Below are positions 1 through 6,641 of a stretch of 64,000 bases of DNA, piece by piece; the first letter of the stretch is position 1; each line of letters starts with the position of its first letter. The notes beneath the pieces are model-generated. The model was not told the DNA's origin. It saw only the letters and a program-made list of their open reading frames with translations, and did not search any database. This DNA comes from Phytomonospora endophytica (GTDB taxonomy: Bacteria; Actinomycetota; Actinomycetes; Mycobacteriales; Micromonosporaceae), in assembly GCF_014202425.1 (NCBI RefSeq), contig NZ_JACHGT010000001.1:593738-657737 (forward strand). Direction: 5' to 3'. Both the position numbers and the translations under genes were made by a program.

Positions 1-324
1 TTCGACGTGCCGAGCCGCTCGGTGAGCGACGAGGAGTTCGCCGCCGAGCACCCGGCGCTCAACGCGGCCGTCGGCGAGTCGATGCTCGCGCCGACCGTCG
101 AGGAGGGAGCCGCCGGGATCTGGCTCGGCGGACGGTCGACCGAGCGTCCCTTGTGGGACCCGCTGCCACCGCCGCCCACGCCGCTCGGGAACCCGTTCTT
201 CTGGGTGTTGTCGACGCTGCCCGTGGCCGGGTGGCTCGCCGTCGGCGTGTTCCTCTGGCGACGGAAGACGAAGGCCACGACACCGCCGACGTTCGCCGGC
301 ACGAGCGGACCGGTGACGCGATGA
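1..324 (+). CDS. C-terminal part of a membrane-anchored protein (5' end outside window)
   Basis: The frame is open from base 1, so the gene starts upstream of the window; an internal GTG at 7 is not needed as a start. The visible 107 residues are a soluble acidic stretch, a proline run (PLPPPPTP), then one hydrophobic segment (about residues 68-86) followed by a basic RRK tail. That order looks like a C-terminal membrane anchor with a short cytoplasmic tail. The stop overlaps the next start as ATGA, so the two are probably translated together. I do not recognise the family. Confidence 0.6.
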   Translation, partial: FDVPSRSVSDEEFAAEHPALNAAVGESMLAPTVEEGAAGIWLGGRSTERPLWDPLPPPPTPLGNPFFWVLSTLPVAGWLAVGVFLWRRKTKATTPPTFAGTSGPVTR

Positions 325-1022
325 GCACGCTTCACCTGCCGCAGACGGCCCCGCCGAAGCGTCCGCCCGGCGTGTTCGCCGCCTCCTACCTCCTGACCGG
401 TTCGGCGGCGTTCTGGCTGGCGGCGGCCGTCGCGACACTGTTCGCGCTGCCCCAGTACGACCGGTACCACAGCGACCTCGCGCAGGACCCCGACGCGGGC
501 TCAGGTGTCGTGGCGCTGCTCGTCCTGTTCGCCACCGGCGCCATCGCCGCGGCGGGCCTGGCGGTCCTCCTCGCCGTCCTCGACGCCCAAGGCCGCCGTC
601 CGGCGCGCGTGATGACCTGGATCCTCTGCGGATCCGCCGCCTGCGCGGCGGGCCTGATGCTGCTGTCGGATCCTTTCACCGCGACCACCTGGCATCACGT
701 CCTGATGGTCGGATCGTCGATCCTGACCCTGGTCCTGGTCACGGTCGTGATCGTCCTGCTCGCCCTGCGCTCCTCCGGGGGTTACTTCCGCGGTGTTCTC
801 CTCGCGAGACAGGCCGCCGCGCGCCTGGCCTACATGGCCCGGTACCCACCGGCCGCCGCCTACCCGCAGGCGCCTCCGGGTTGGACCGTCTACAACCCGC
901 CGCTTCCTCGCCCGCAACAGTTCGGCCCGCCGCCCCCGCACCGCCCGGCTCCACCGGCTCCACCGGCTCCACCGGCTCCACCGGCTCCACCGGCGGAGTC
1001 TGGGTGGGGACGGCCGGGTTAG
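321..1022 (+). CDS. Four-helix membrane protein with proline-rich C-terminal tail
   Basis: The ATG at 321 overlaps the upstream stop (ATGA), which argues against a longer frame from 153. The 233-residue product has about four hydrophobic segments (roughly residues 18-40, 60-85, 95-115, 128-150). A cytoplasmic-type tail follows, rich in Pro, Ala and Tyr, and ends in a run of Pro-Ala-Pro units encoded by five exact 9-bp DNA repeats. Tails of this kind are common on actinobacterial membrane proteins with no known activity. No catalytic motif is visible and I do not name a function. Confidence 0.7.
   Translation: MSTLHLPQTAPPKRPPGVFAASYLLTGSAAFWLAAAVATLFALPQYDRYHSDLAQDPDAGSGVVALLVLFATGAIAAAGLAVLLAVLDAQGRRPARVMTWILCGSAACAAGLMLLSDPFTATTWHHVLMVGSSILTLVLVTVVIVLLALRSSGGYFRGVLLARQAAARLAYMARYPPAAAYPQAPPGWTVYNPPLPRPQQFGPPPPHRPAPPAPPAPPAPPAPPAESGWGRPG
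945..989 (+). repeat. Five exact tandem copies of a 9-bp unit (CCGGCTCCA)
   Basis: CCGGCTCCA occurs five times without interruption at 945-989, in frame, encoding (Pro-Ala-Pro)5 in the tail of the membrane protein. Perfect identity at DNA level suggests recent slippage. Confidence 0.95.
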
Positions 1023-1333
1023 GTCGAGACTCGCCGCCGGGCAGCCCCCGGGTTGCCCGGCGGAGTGCTTCGGGGCAAGGCCGCGACCGCCCGAACCGCA
1101 CACCGGACACTCCAAGACACGAAGTCCGTCAGCAGGAGGACCGCGCCGAAGAGCCCGCACGATCGAGCCGAAGGGAGCCCGTCGAGGCCCCACGGCGACG
1201 GCGAGCGCCTCGCCGCTTCGGCCACGGCGATCCACCGTGTCGGCGAGCACCGCCCCCGGCACCGATGTTCGGCCCCTGAGTCCCACATCACTCACCCCTG
1301 CGTTCCGGCCCCGCCCTGGGTGATCATGACCGG
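1023..1333. other. Intergenic stretch without a supported gene
   Basis: These 311 bases lie between the membrane protein and the ComB-like gene. Frames crossing it are Arg/Pro-rich shadows. I see no convincing hairpin terminator; the promoter of the next gene should lie in the last 100 bases but has no clear -35/-10 pair. Confidence 0.5.
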
Positions 1334-2008
1334 ATGGACGCCCGTTTCCTCGGCATCGCCGAACTCACCGAAGTCCCCTCCGTCGCGGTCGTCGTCGACG
1401 TCATGCGCGCCTTCACCGTCGCGGCCTGGGCCTTCGCCCGAGGGGCCGAGAGGATCGTGCTCGCCGAGTCGCTGGACGAGGCCCTGGCGCTCAAGTCGCG
1501 CCATCCCGGCTGGGTGGCGCTCAAGGACGGTCCGCCGGCACCGGGGTTCGACACGGTCAACTCGCCGGGCATGCTGCGGTCGATCGGCCTCGGTGGGCGG
1601 ACCGTCGTGCAGAAGACGACGGCGGGGACGGTCGGGGCGCTCGCGGTCAAGGACGCGTCGCTGGTGCTGTGCGCTTCCTTCGTGGTCGCCGAGGCGACGG
1701 CCCGGCTCCTGCGGGAGCGCGAGCCCGACCGGGTCACCTTCGTGGTCACCGGCGAGGACGGGCGCGCTGACGAGGACCTGGCGTGCGCCCAGTACATCGC
1801 GCGGAGGACCACCGAGACGGCGACCGACGCCACCGAGTACCTCAGCCGCGCCGGCGACTCGCGGGCCGCCACCGAACTCACGGAGGGCATCCGCGAGGGA
1901 GTCCACCCCGACGACGTCGCGCTCTGCCTCGAACTCGACCGCTTCCCGTTCGCCATGGTGGCGACGGCGGAGGACGGCCTCATGGTCCTCCGCCCGCACG
2001 CCGGCTGA
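1334..2008 (+). CDS. comB: 2-phosphosulfolactate phosphatase family protein (ComB-like)
   Basis: The 224-residue product matches the ComB family in length and layout: an early [12 protein letters not shown] strand-helix, a [10 protein letters not shown] segment, a [10 protein letters not shown] stretch, a TTAGTVGAL loop and a [11 protein letters not shown] segment. ComB removes phosphate from 2-phosphosulfolactate in coenzyme M synthesis in methanogens. Bacterial homologues are widespread and their substrate is mostly unknown, so here only a phosphatase of this family can be claimed. The gene stands alone, convergent with the serine hydrolase 7 bp downstream. ATG at 1334 is the first start in frame after the intergenic region. 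Confidence 0.8.
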   Translation: MDARFLGIAELTEVPSVAVVVDVMRAFTVAAWAFARGAERIVLAESLDEALALKSRHPGWVALKDGPPAPGFDTVNSPGMLRSIGLGGRTVVQKTTAGTVGALAVKDASLVLCASFVVAEATARLLREREPDRVTFVVTGEDGRADEDLACAQYIARRTTETATDATEYLSRAGDSRAATELTEGIREGVHPDDVALCLELDRFPFAMVATAEDGLMVLRPHAG

Positions 2009-2015
2009 CTCGCCC

Positions 2016-3449
2016 CTACGCGACGTCGGGTCGCGTCATCAGCGGCGACCGCAGATGCAGCGCCAGGTCGGGGCTCGTCAGGGGCACGACGTTCCACGTC
2101 GCGACCGCCGTCCCGGTGACCGCGTCGACCACCAAACGGACCCGGTGCGGGCTGGTGATGACGTGGAAGTCGGCGACGAAGGTGTCGTCCTGCCAGGCGC
2201 CGGTCGCGACGAGCGGCCGCCCGAGCGGCGCGCTCTCCCACCATTCGCCGTGGCCGACCTCGATCGTGAGGGACGGCCCGAGCCGGACGAGCCACCCGCG
2301 CTCGGCCGGTTCGACGACCACCGTGGACTCACCGGGCAGTGCCGAGTCCGCGACGGAGGCGTCGACGGTCGCCTTCGCGGAACGCCCGGGGGCGGCCGAA
2401 CCCGGCACCGTCGGCAAGGACAGGTGCCGCAGGCGCTCGGCGAGACGTTCGTCGTCCTCGGCGCCGTCCGCCTTGTCCAGGCCGGGCAGCAGGCACTCCC
2501 AGACCGGGTCGAGCACCGTCTCGCCGCCGCCCGTTCGAGCGCCGGTCACGGCGACCACCAGGTCGTGCTCCGGGAGGACCAGGCAGTACTGGCCGAAGGA
2601 ACCCTCACCGCGATAACCGTGGCGCGACATCCAGAACTGGTAGCCGTAGCCGCGAAGCGTGTCGGGGTTGACCGACCAGCCTTCGACCTGACGCGTCTCG
2701 ATGTGCCGCCCGGTGGCCAGTTCGACCCATTCGCGCGGGACGAGCTGCCGGTCGCCCCAGCGGCCGCCGCGAAGCAGCAGCTCACCGAAGGCGGCGACGG
2801 CCTCGGTCGTGAGGTGCAGCCCGTGGAAGCCGAAGGAGGCGCCGCCGGCCACCCGGTCCCAGTCGGCGTGGTCGACGCCCATCGGGGTGAACAGCCGCTC
2901 GTCGAGCAGTTCCGGGAGGCCGCGGCCCGTCGCCCGCTCGACCATGCGCGCCAGGACGTAGGTGGTCGCGTTGTCGTAGGCGTGCCGGGTTCCTTCGGGC
3001 GCGGAGAACGGCACGCGCAGGAAACCCTTCACCAGGTCGTCCGGTTCCAGTTGCCAGGCCTCGGTGAGGCTGTCGGTGTCGCGCCCGACCGTCATCGACA
3101 GCAGGTGGTGGACGGTGAGGCGGCGGGCCTGCTCGGGGATGCCGTCCGGAACCCGGTCGGGAAGGACGTCCACGATGCGATCGTCCAGCGACAGTAGGCC
3201 GTCGGCGATCGCGAGCCCCACGGCCACCGCGGTGAAGGACTTGGTCAGCGAGTAGAGGAGATGCGGACGCGCGGCCGAGTATGGCGCCCACCAGCCCTCG
3301 GCGACGACGTGTCCATGACGTACGACCATGATCGAGTGGCACTCGACGGAGTCGGCCGCGAGCCGGTCCAGCAGTGCCGAGATCGCGCGGGACGAGACAC
3401 CCGAGGCCGCGGGCGCCGAACGCGGCAGCAGGGCGTGTGGGGAAGGCAT
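2016..3449 (-). CDS. Serine hydrolase of the class C beta-lactamase / esterase family
   Basis: The 477-residue protein has the SxxK motif S67-L-T-K70 and the YxN motif Y158-D-N160 that define penicillin-binding-like serine hydrolases, with family-typical spacing. The first 330 residues form the catalytic domain; the last 130 form a beta-rich C-terminal domain common in this group. There is no signal peptide, so it is probably cytoplasmic and acts as an esterase or peptidase rather than in cell-wall synthesis. Substrate unknown. ATG at 3449 is preceded by little SD sequence. It converges on the ComB-like gene. Confidence 0.85.
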   Translation of the reverse strand: MPSPHALLPRSAPAASGVSSRAISALLDRLAADSVECHSIMVVRHGHVVAEGWWAPYSAARPHLLYSLTKSFTAVAVGLAIADGLLSLDDRIVDVLPDRVPDGIPEQARRLTVHHLLSMTVGRDTDSLTEAWQLEPDDLVKGFLRVPFSAPEGTRHAYDNATTYVLARMVERATGRGLPELLDERLFTPMGVDHADWDRVAGGASFGFHGLHLTTEAVAAFGELLLRGGRWGDRQLVPREWVELATGRHIETRQVEGWSVNPDTLRGYGYQFWMSRHGYRGEGSFGQYCLVLPEHDLVVAVTGARTGGGETVLDPVWECLLPGLDKADGAEDDERLAERLRHLSLPTVPGSAAPGRSAKATVDASVADSALPGESTVVVEPAERGWLVRLGPSLTIEVGHGEWWESAPLGRPLVATGAWQDDTFVADFHVITSPHRVRLVVDAVTGTAVATWNVVPLTSPDLALHLRSPLMTRPDVA

Positions 3450-3869
3450 TCAGGCACAGTAACCAAGGCCCACGATCAAGTCACGCGCCTTAGAGGGCCT
3501 CGGCGGGGGACTCGGGTGCGAGTGAGCCGTTCGACTGCCGTCGCGGTGCTCACGAGTGAGAGCCCGACGAAAAGGATCCGCGGTCCGCCTTGCCGGCGGA
3601 GGACATTGAAGTGCTCGGCCGACTCGCGATCCCGCTGGAGCACATGATCGCGGTCCTCGCGGTCGCGCCTGTGGCGGAACCGGTGCTCATGCCCCCTGTG
3701 CGGGCGGCCGTGGGCCGGTGGGGGACCGGTCGCGTCGACGCGACCGGCGCCGCCGCCGCGGTCGCGACGGTGATCATCGTGCTGGCCGCCGTCCGCCCCA
3801 TGCCGGGAGCCACGAGGGCCCCTGACCACCCTTCCGGCCACCCGAACAGAAAAACTCCAGCGGCCGCTG
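3450..3869. other. Intergenic region, no supported gene
   Basis: Open frames on both strands here (for example 3550-3925 minus and 3590-3895 plus) have biased, unfamiliar composition and no SD sequence. I read this as non-coding DNA between the hydrolase gene and the promoter at 3870. Confidence 0.45.
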
Positions 3870-3898
3870 TAGACATCCGGCCGCAGAAGTGTTAGGTT
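3870..3898 (+). promoter_or_regulatory. Predicted housekeeping promoter driving the 3.9-4.4 kb leader
   Basis: TAGACA at 3870-3875 (five of six matches to TTGACA) is separated by exactly 17 bases from TAGGTT at 3893-3898. Transcription would start near 3905, at the foot of the structured region and about 530 bases before the MerR-like start codon. Confidence 0.55.
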
Positions 3899-3904
3899 TT
3901 CTCT

Positions 3905-4410
3905 CGTAGAGCAGCGAGGGTCCATAAGGGACGGCAGCGACTAGCCGTCCGTGCTGGATTGCGGACCCGCCGGTCGAGCCGCTACGCGAACGGGCTCCCG
4001 GCGAGGTTCGCGGACGGTCGCGTCATGGGCCGTTCCGAGAAGTGAAAGGCAAGGCACGACGGCAAGACGCAAGCGGAGCGCGGCTCAGGCGACCGGGACC
4101 AGGTGATCGCAAGAGGGTCCCGGGGCGGTGTGCCGCGACGAGTGGAAAGGCAATGAAAGTCAAGGACCACAGCGGTCAGGAACCAATGGGAAAGGAGTGA
4201 GTGCGCCATCGGAGATCACCCGCGCGGCCGGAAGATCCGGTCTCCCGGGTGTAGCGGTCCCATCGAAAGGAAGGTGGTCAGCGGTATCGACAACGCATTC
4301 GCGGGTCGCCGCCACCTTCGTGGTAGACACGCGGTTCGATACCGGCCATTGATGGTCGGTTGATGGTGTAAGAACACTCCGGGCTCCGGTGCATCCGCAC
4401 CGGAGCCCCT
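3905..4410 (+). ncRNA. Candidate structured RNA or very long regulatory leader
   Basis: No believable gene lies here, yet the sequence is full of perfect complementary arms: 3929-3935 with 3944-3950, enclosed by 3918-3923 with 3963-3968; 3985-3991 with 4006-4012; 4093-4100 with 4116-4123; 4282-4290 with 4336-4344; and a 12-bp terminal hairpin 4381-4392/4397-4408 with an ATCC loop. Between the helices are purine-rich single-stranded tracts unlike the GC-rich surroundings. A good promoter sits just upstream and the MerR-like gene starts 30 bases after the last hairpin. It does not look like RNase P RNA, tmRNA or 6S RNA to me. It could be a cis-acting leader or a separate ncRNA. Confidence 0.55.
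4381..4408 (+). terminator. 12-bp perfect hairpin ending the leader (terminator or attenuator)
   Basis: Arms 4381-4392 and 4397-4408 pair perfectly around ATCC. No U-tract follows, as is usual in high-GC actinobacteria. Because it lies between the promoter and the MerR-like start codon it may attenuate that gene. Confidence 0.6.
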
Positions 4411-4438
4411 GTCCGCGTTCACCGAGAGGTTGCCATTA

Positions 4439-4783
4439 TTGGAAGCACAGGATCTGCCCACCGCGGGCACCGAGGACAAGTTCGACGATGACAACTACCC
4501 CGCGTACAGCATGGGACGGGCCGCCGAACTCCTCGGCGTGACACAGGCGTTCCTGCGTTCGCTGGACACCGCCAAGCTCATCAGCCCTCAGCGCTCCGAC
4601 GGCGGCCACCGCCGTTACTCGCGCTTCCAGCTTCGCCTGGCGGGCCGGGCCCGTGAACTCGTCGACCAGGGCACGCCCCTCGAATCCGCCTGCCGCATCA
4701 TCATCCTGGAAGACCTGCTCGCCGACGCCCTGCGCATCAACGCCGAACGCGATGCCCACGGCAAGACCGAGGAGGTGTCCTGA
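4439..4783 (+). CDS. MerR-like helix-turn-helix regulator
   Basis: The product (114 residues from TTG 4439) has one winged-helix DNA-binding domain of MerR type: YSMGRAAELLGVT helix-turn-helix, LDTAKLISPQRS second helix, and the GGHRRYSRFQL wing. A helical segment follows (ACRIIILEDLLADAL) that could dimerise. There is no effector domain. I prefer TTG 4439 because GAGAGG at 4424-4429 then lies 9 bases upstream; the longer TTG at 4430 would touch the SD and would add a rare TTA codon at 4436. Regulation probably runs through the long structured leader. Targets unknown. Confidence 0.8.
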   Translation: MEAQDLPTAGTEDKFDDDNYPAYSMGRAAELLGVTQAFLRSLDTAKLISPQRSDGGHRRYSRFQLRLAGRARELVDQGTPLESACRIIILEDLLADALRINAERDAHGKTEEVS

Positions 4784-4835
4784 CGGCCGTCCCCTCACAC
4801 GAGCCGCCCACCTGAGCCCGGGCCGGTACGGAACG

Positions 4836-5100
4836 GGAACCGAGCGACGCTCGTCAGGCAGCCGCCGACACGGCGGGAAGACCTCGACGTCGTCTCGGCG
4901 GTACGGCGTGTCGTCGCCCTCCAGGCCCAGGACGCGGCCTCGCCGTACCCGGCACCGTGAAACCGGCTCGCCGACTTCGAGGCCGGGCCTCGCGGCCCGG
5001 GCCCTCGCGGCCTTCCCACGGGATCGCGATCCCGCGATGTACCGGCGCTACGGGCGCTGGTGGGCGGAGCTGCCGTTCGCTGAGGTGCCGGTCCCGCCGG
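4836..5100 (+). pseudogene. Remnant of a winged-helix DNA-binding domain protein gene
   Basis: In one frame, 4841-4957 reads like the N-terminal part of the winged-helix family related to YcaQ/AlkZ: RATLVRQ, RREDLDVV, then AVRRVVALQAQD and ASPYPAP. A TGA at 4958 interrupts it, the matching continuation NRLADFE follows directly at 4961, and similarity is then lost. Functional members have about 350-400 residues, so this is a fragment. Another frame further on (RYGRWWAELPF near 5040-5090) could belong to the same relic or be chance. No start codon or SD is apparent. Confidence 0.5.
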
Positions 5101-5226
5101 GGGCGTCCCGGACCGGTGCCCCCTTGCTCCACGACCCACGCGCGGGACCGCTCCCGGTGCCGGTTCCCTAGACTCGGCGCGACATCCGCGTCCGTACACA
5201 TCGGACATACACCCCGCGAGGTCGCG

Positions 5227-5871
5227 ATGAGCGCAGGCAAACGGCACGGCGGCCCCTGGCCGATCGCCTTCGACACCACCGGACTGGAGCGGGAGGGCGA
5301 CGCCCCGTCGTGGATCGACCCCTCCACCGGCCACGGCGTCTCCGTCAGCGTCAAGGAGGGGCCGCCCTTCAACGCCGCGTGGATGAGCGACGAGGCGAGC
5401 CTGCGGCGCGGCTTCGCGGGCATGTTCGCCCCGCTCGGCTGCCTCATCGAGGCCGAACTCGTGCCGTTCGGCGGTGCCCGCGCGGTCCGCCAGGTGATGA
5501 AGATGCCCCACCCGCGCTACGAGCACGGGACGATCTTCGCGACCGTCTTCACCCTCACCAAGGCCACCCGCTACGCCCAGATCACGGCCTTCGCGGCCGA
5601 AGGCGGCCCGAACCAGTACACCGGGATCCGCGAGACCGTCGTGGCGGCGAAGCTGGGGATCCCGGCGGACGGGCCTTCGCATCCCTACGACCCCGGCCTT
5701 TCATCGCTGCTGCCCTTCAACCGCAGCGATGACGCGGCCTTCGACGCCCAGTTCCCCGAGCACCCGCTGACGTGGGTCCGGGCGGCGGGCCGTCACATCC
5801 ACGCGACGGCGGTGGTGGCACCCGAGTACGCGGGGCTGCCGGAGCTGGCGCCACCGGGCGGGACGCGATAG
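5227..5871 (+). CDS. Hypothetical protein, 214 residues
   Basis: The ATG at 5227 has GAGG at 5218-5221. The product is soluble, with no signal peptide or membrane segment. It contains recognisable secondary-structure-rich stretches such as GARAVRQVMKMPHP and ATVFTLTKATRYAQITAFA, suggesting a beta-sheet fold, but I do not recognise the family. A frame extending back to 4957 covers the pseudogene remnant and is rejected. It stands 42 bp before the LysE gene in the same orientation and may be cotranscribed. Confidence 0.65.
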   Translation: MSAGKRHGGPWPIAFDTTGLEREGDAPSWIDPSTGHGVSVSVKEGPPFNAAWMSDEASLRRGFAGMFAPLGCLIEAELVPFGGARAVRQVMKMPHPRYEHGTIFATVFTLTKATRYAQITAFAAEGGPNQYTGIRETVVAAKLGIPADGPSHPYDPGLSSLLPFNRSDDAAFDAQFPEHPLTWVRAAGRHIHATAVVAPEYAGLPELAPPGGTR

Positions 5872-5913
5872 CGGACGGTTGATCGGCGGCCCCTCCACCG
5901 CGATGATGTCCCG

Positions 5914-6558
5914 ATGGACCTCGTGGCGCTGCTGCCCGCCTTCGTTCTCGCCGTTCTCCTGATCTCGGCGTCTCCCGGGCCCGCGATGGCCCTGATCCTC
6001 CGGCGTGCGGCCGTGCGCGGCTTCGGCGGCGCGGTGCCGACCGTCCTCGGCCTCGAAGCCGGGCTGTACCTGTGGGCGCTCTGCGCCGCCGCGGGCCTGG
6101 CCGCCCTGGTCGCCGCGTCCACGGTCGCCCTGATCGTCATCCGCGTCGCCGGTGCCGTCTTCCTGGTCTACCTGGGCGTCAGGGCATGGCGGTCGGCGTG
6201 GCGCAGCCGTCGCGATCTCGCGGTGGCGCCCGCCGTCGAGGAACCGCCGGCGTCGGCCGGCGGGTGGTGGAAGGCCTTCGGTGAAGGCACCGCCGTCATG
6301 CTGGCCAACCCCAAGGCGGCCGCGTTCATGATCGCCTTCTATCCGCAGTTCGTTCCCGAAGGCCGCCCGCTGTTCGCCACGACCGCGCTGCTCGCCCTGC
6401 TGCAGGTCGCGCTGGAGATCGGCCTCTACCTGGGGCTGGCGGCGGTGGTCGGCCGCGCGGGCCGCTGGTTCCGCCGGTCGAGGGTCCGCCGCCGCCTCGA
6501 CGCGATCAGCGGCACGGTCCTGATCGCCCTCGGCGTGCGCATGGCGGCCGAGGGCTGA
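5914..6558 (+). CDS. LysE/RhtB-family exporter
   Basis: This 214-residue protein has six predicted membrane helices and the family signature ISASPGPAMALILRRA in the first helix-loop, where LysE proteins carry SPGP near residue 24. Members export amino acids or related small metabolites by proton exchange. The helix 5-6 region and the end (GTVLIALGVRMA) are family-typical. The substrate cannot be read from sequence. The two genes around it share orientation but not an obvious pathway. Confidence 0.9.
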   Translation: MDLVALLPAFVLAVLLISASPGPAMALILRRAAVRGFGGAVPTVLGLEAGLYLWALCAAAGLAALVAASTVALIVIRVAGAVFLVYLGVRAWRSAWRSRRDLAVAPAVEEPPASAGGWWKAFGEGTAVMLANPKAAAFMIAFYPQFVPEGRPLFATTALLALLQVALEIGLYLGLAAVVGRAGRWFRRSRVRRRLDAISGTVLIALGVRMAAEG

Positions 6559-6641
6559 AAGCCCGGCGCCCGGGCGGCACTCCTTATAGCGTTTCTGCGA
6601 CACCCCCTGTCCGGCACGACGACAGACGGGACGGCCGAACC

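Noticed and set aside
3550..3925. Overlapping frames of about 100-150 residues on both strands
   Set aside because: No SD, no familiar motif, and biased composition; part of the intergenic region before the promoter at 3870.
4128..4352. 74-residue open frame inside the structured leader
   Set aside because: No SD, no familiar sequence, and it runs through the paired segments; a translated leader peptide is possible but unsupported.
3905..4410. RNase P RNA, tmRNA, 6S-like RNA or cobalamin riboswitch
   Set aside because: I compared conserved cores from memory (for example the RNase P GAGGAA and ACAGAAA blocks, the tmRNA tag and tRNA-like ends) and found none.
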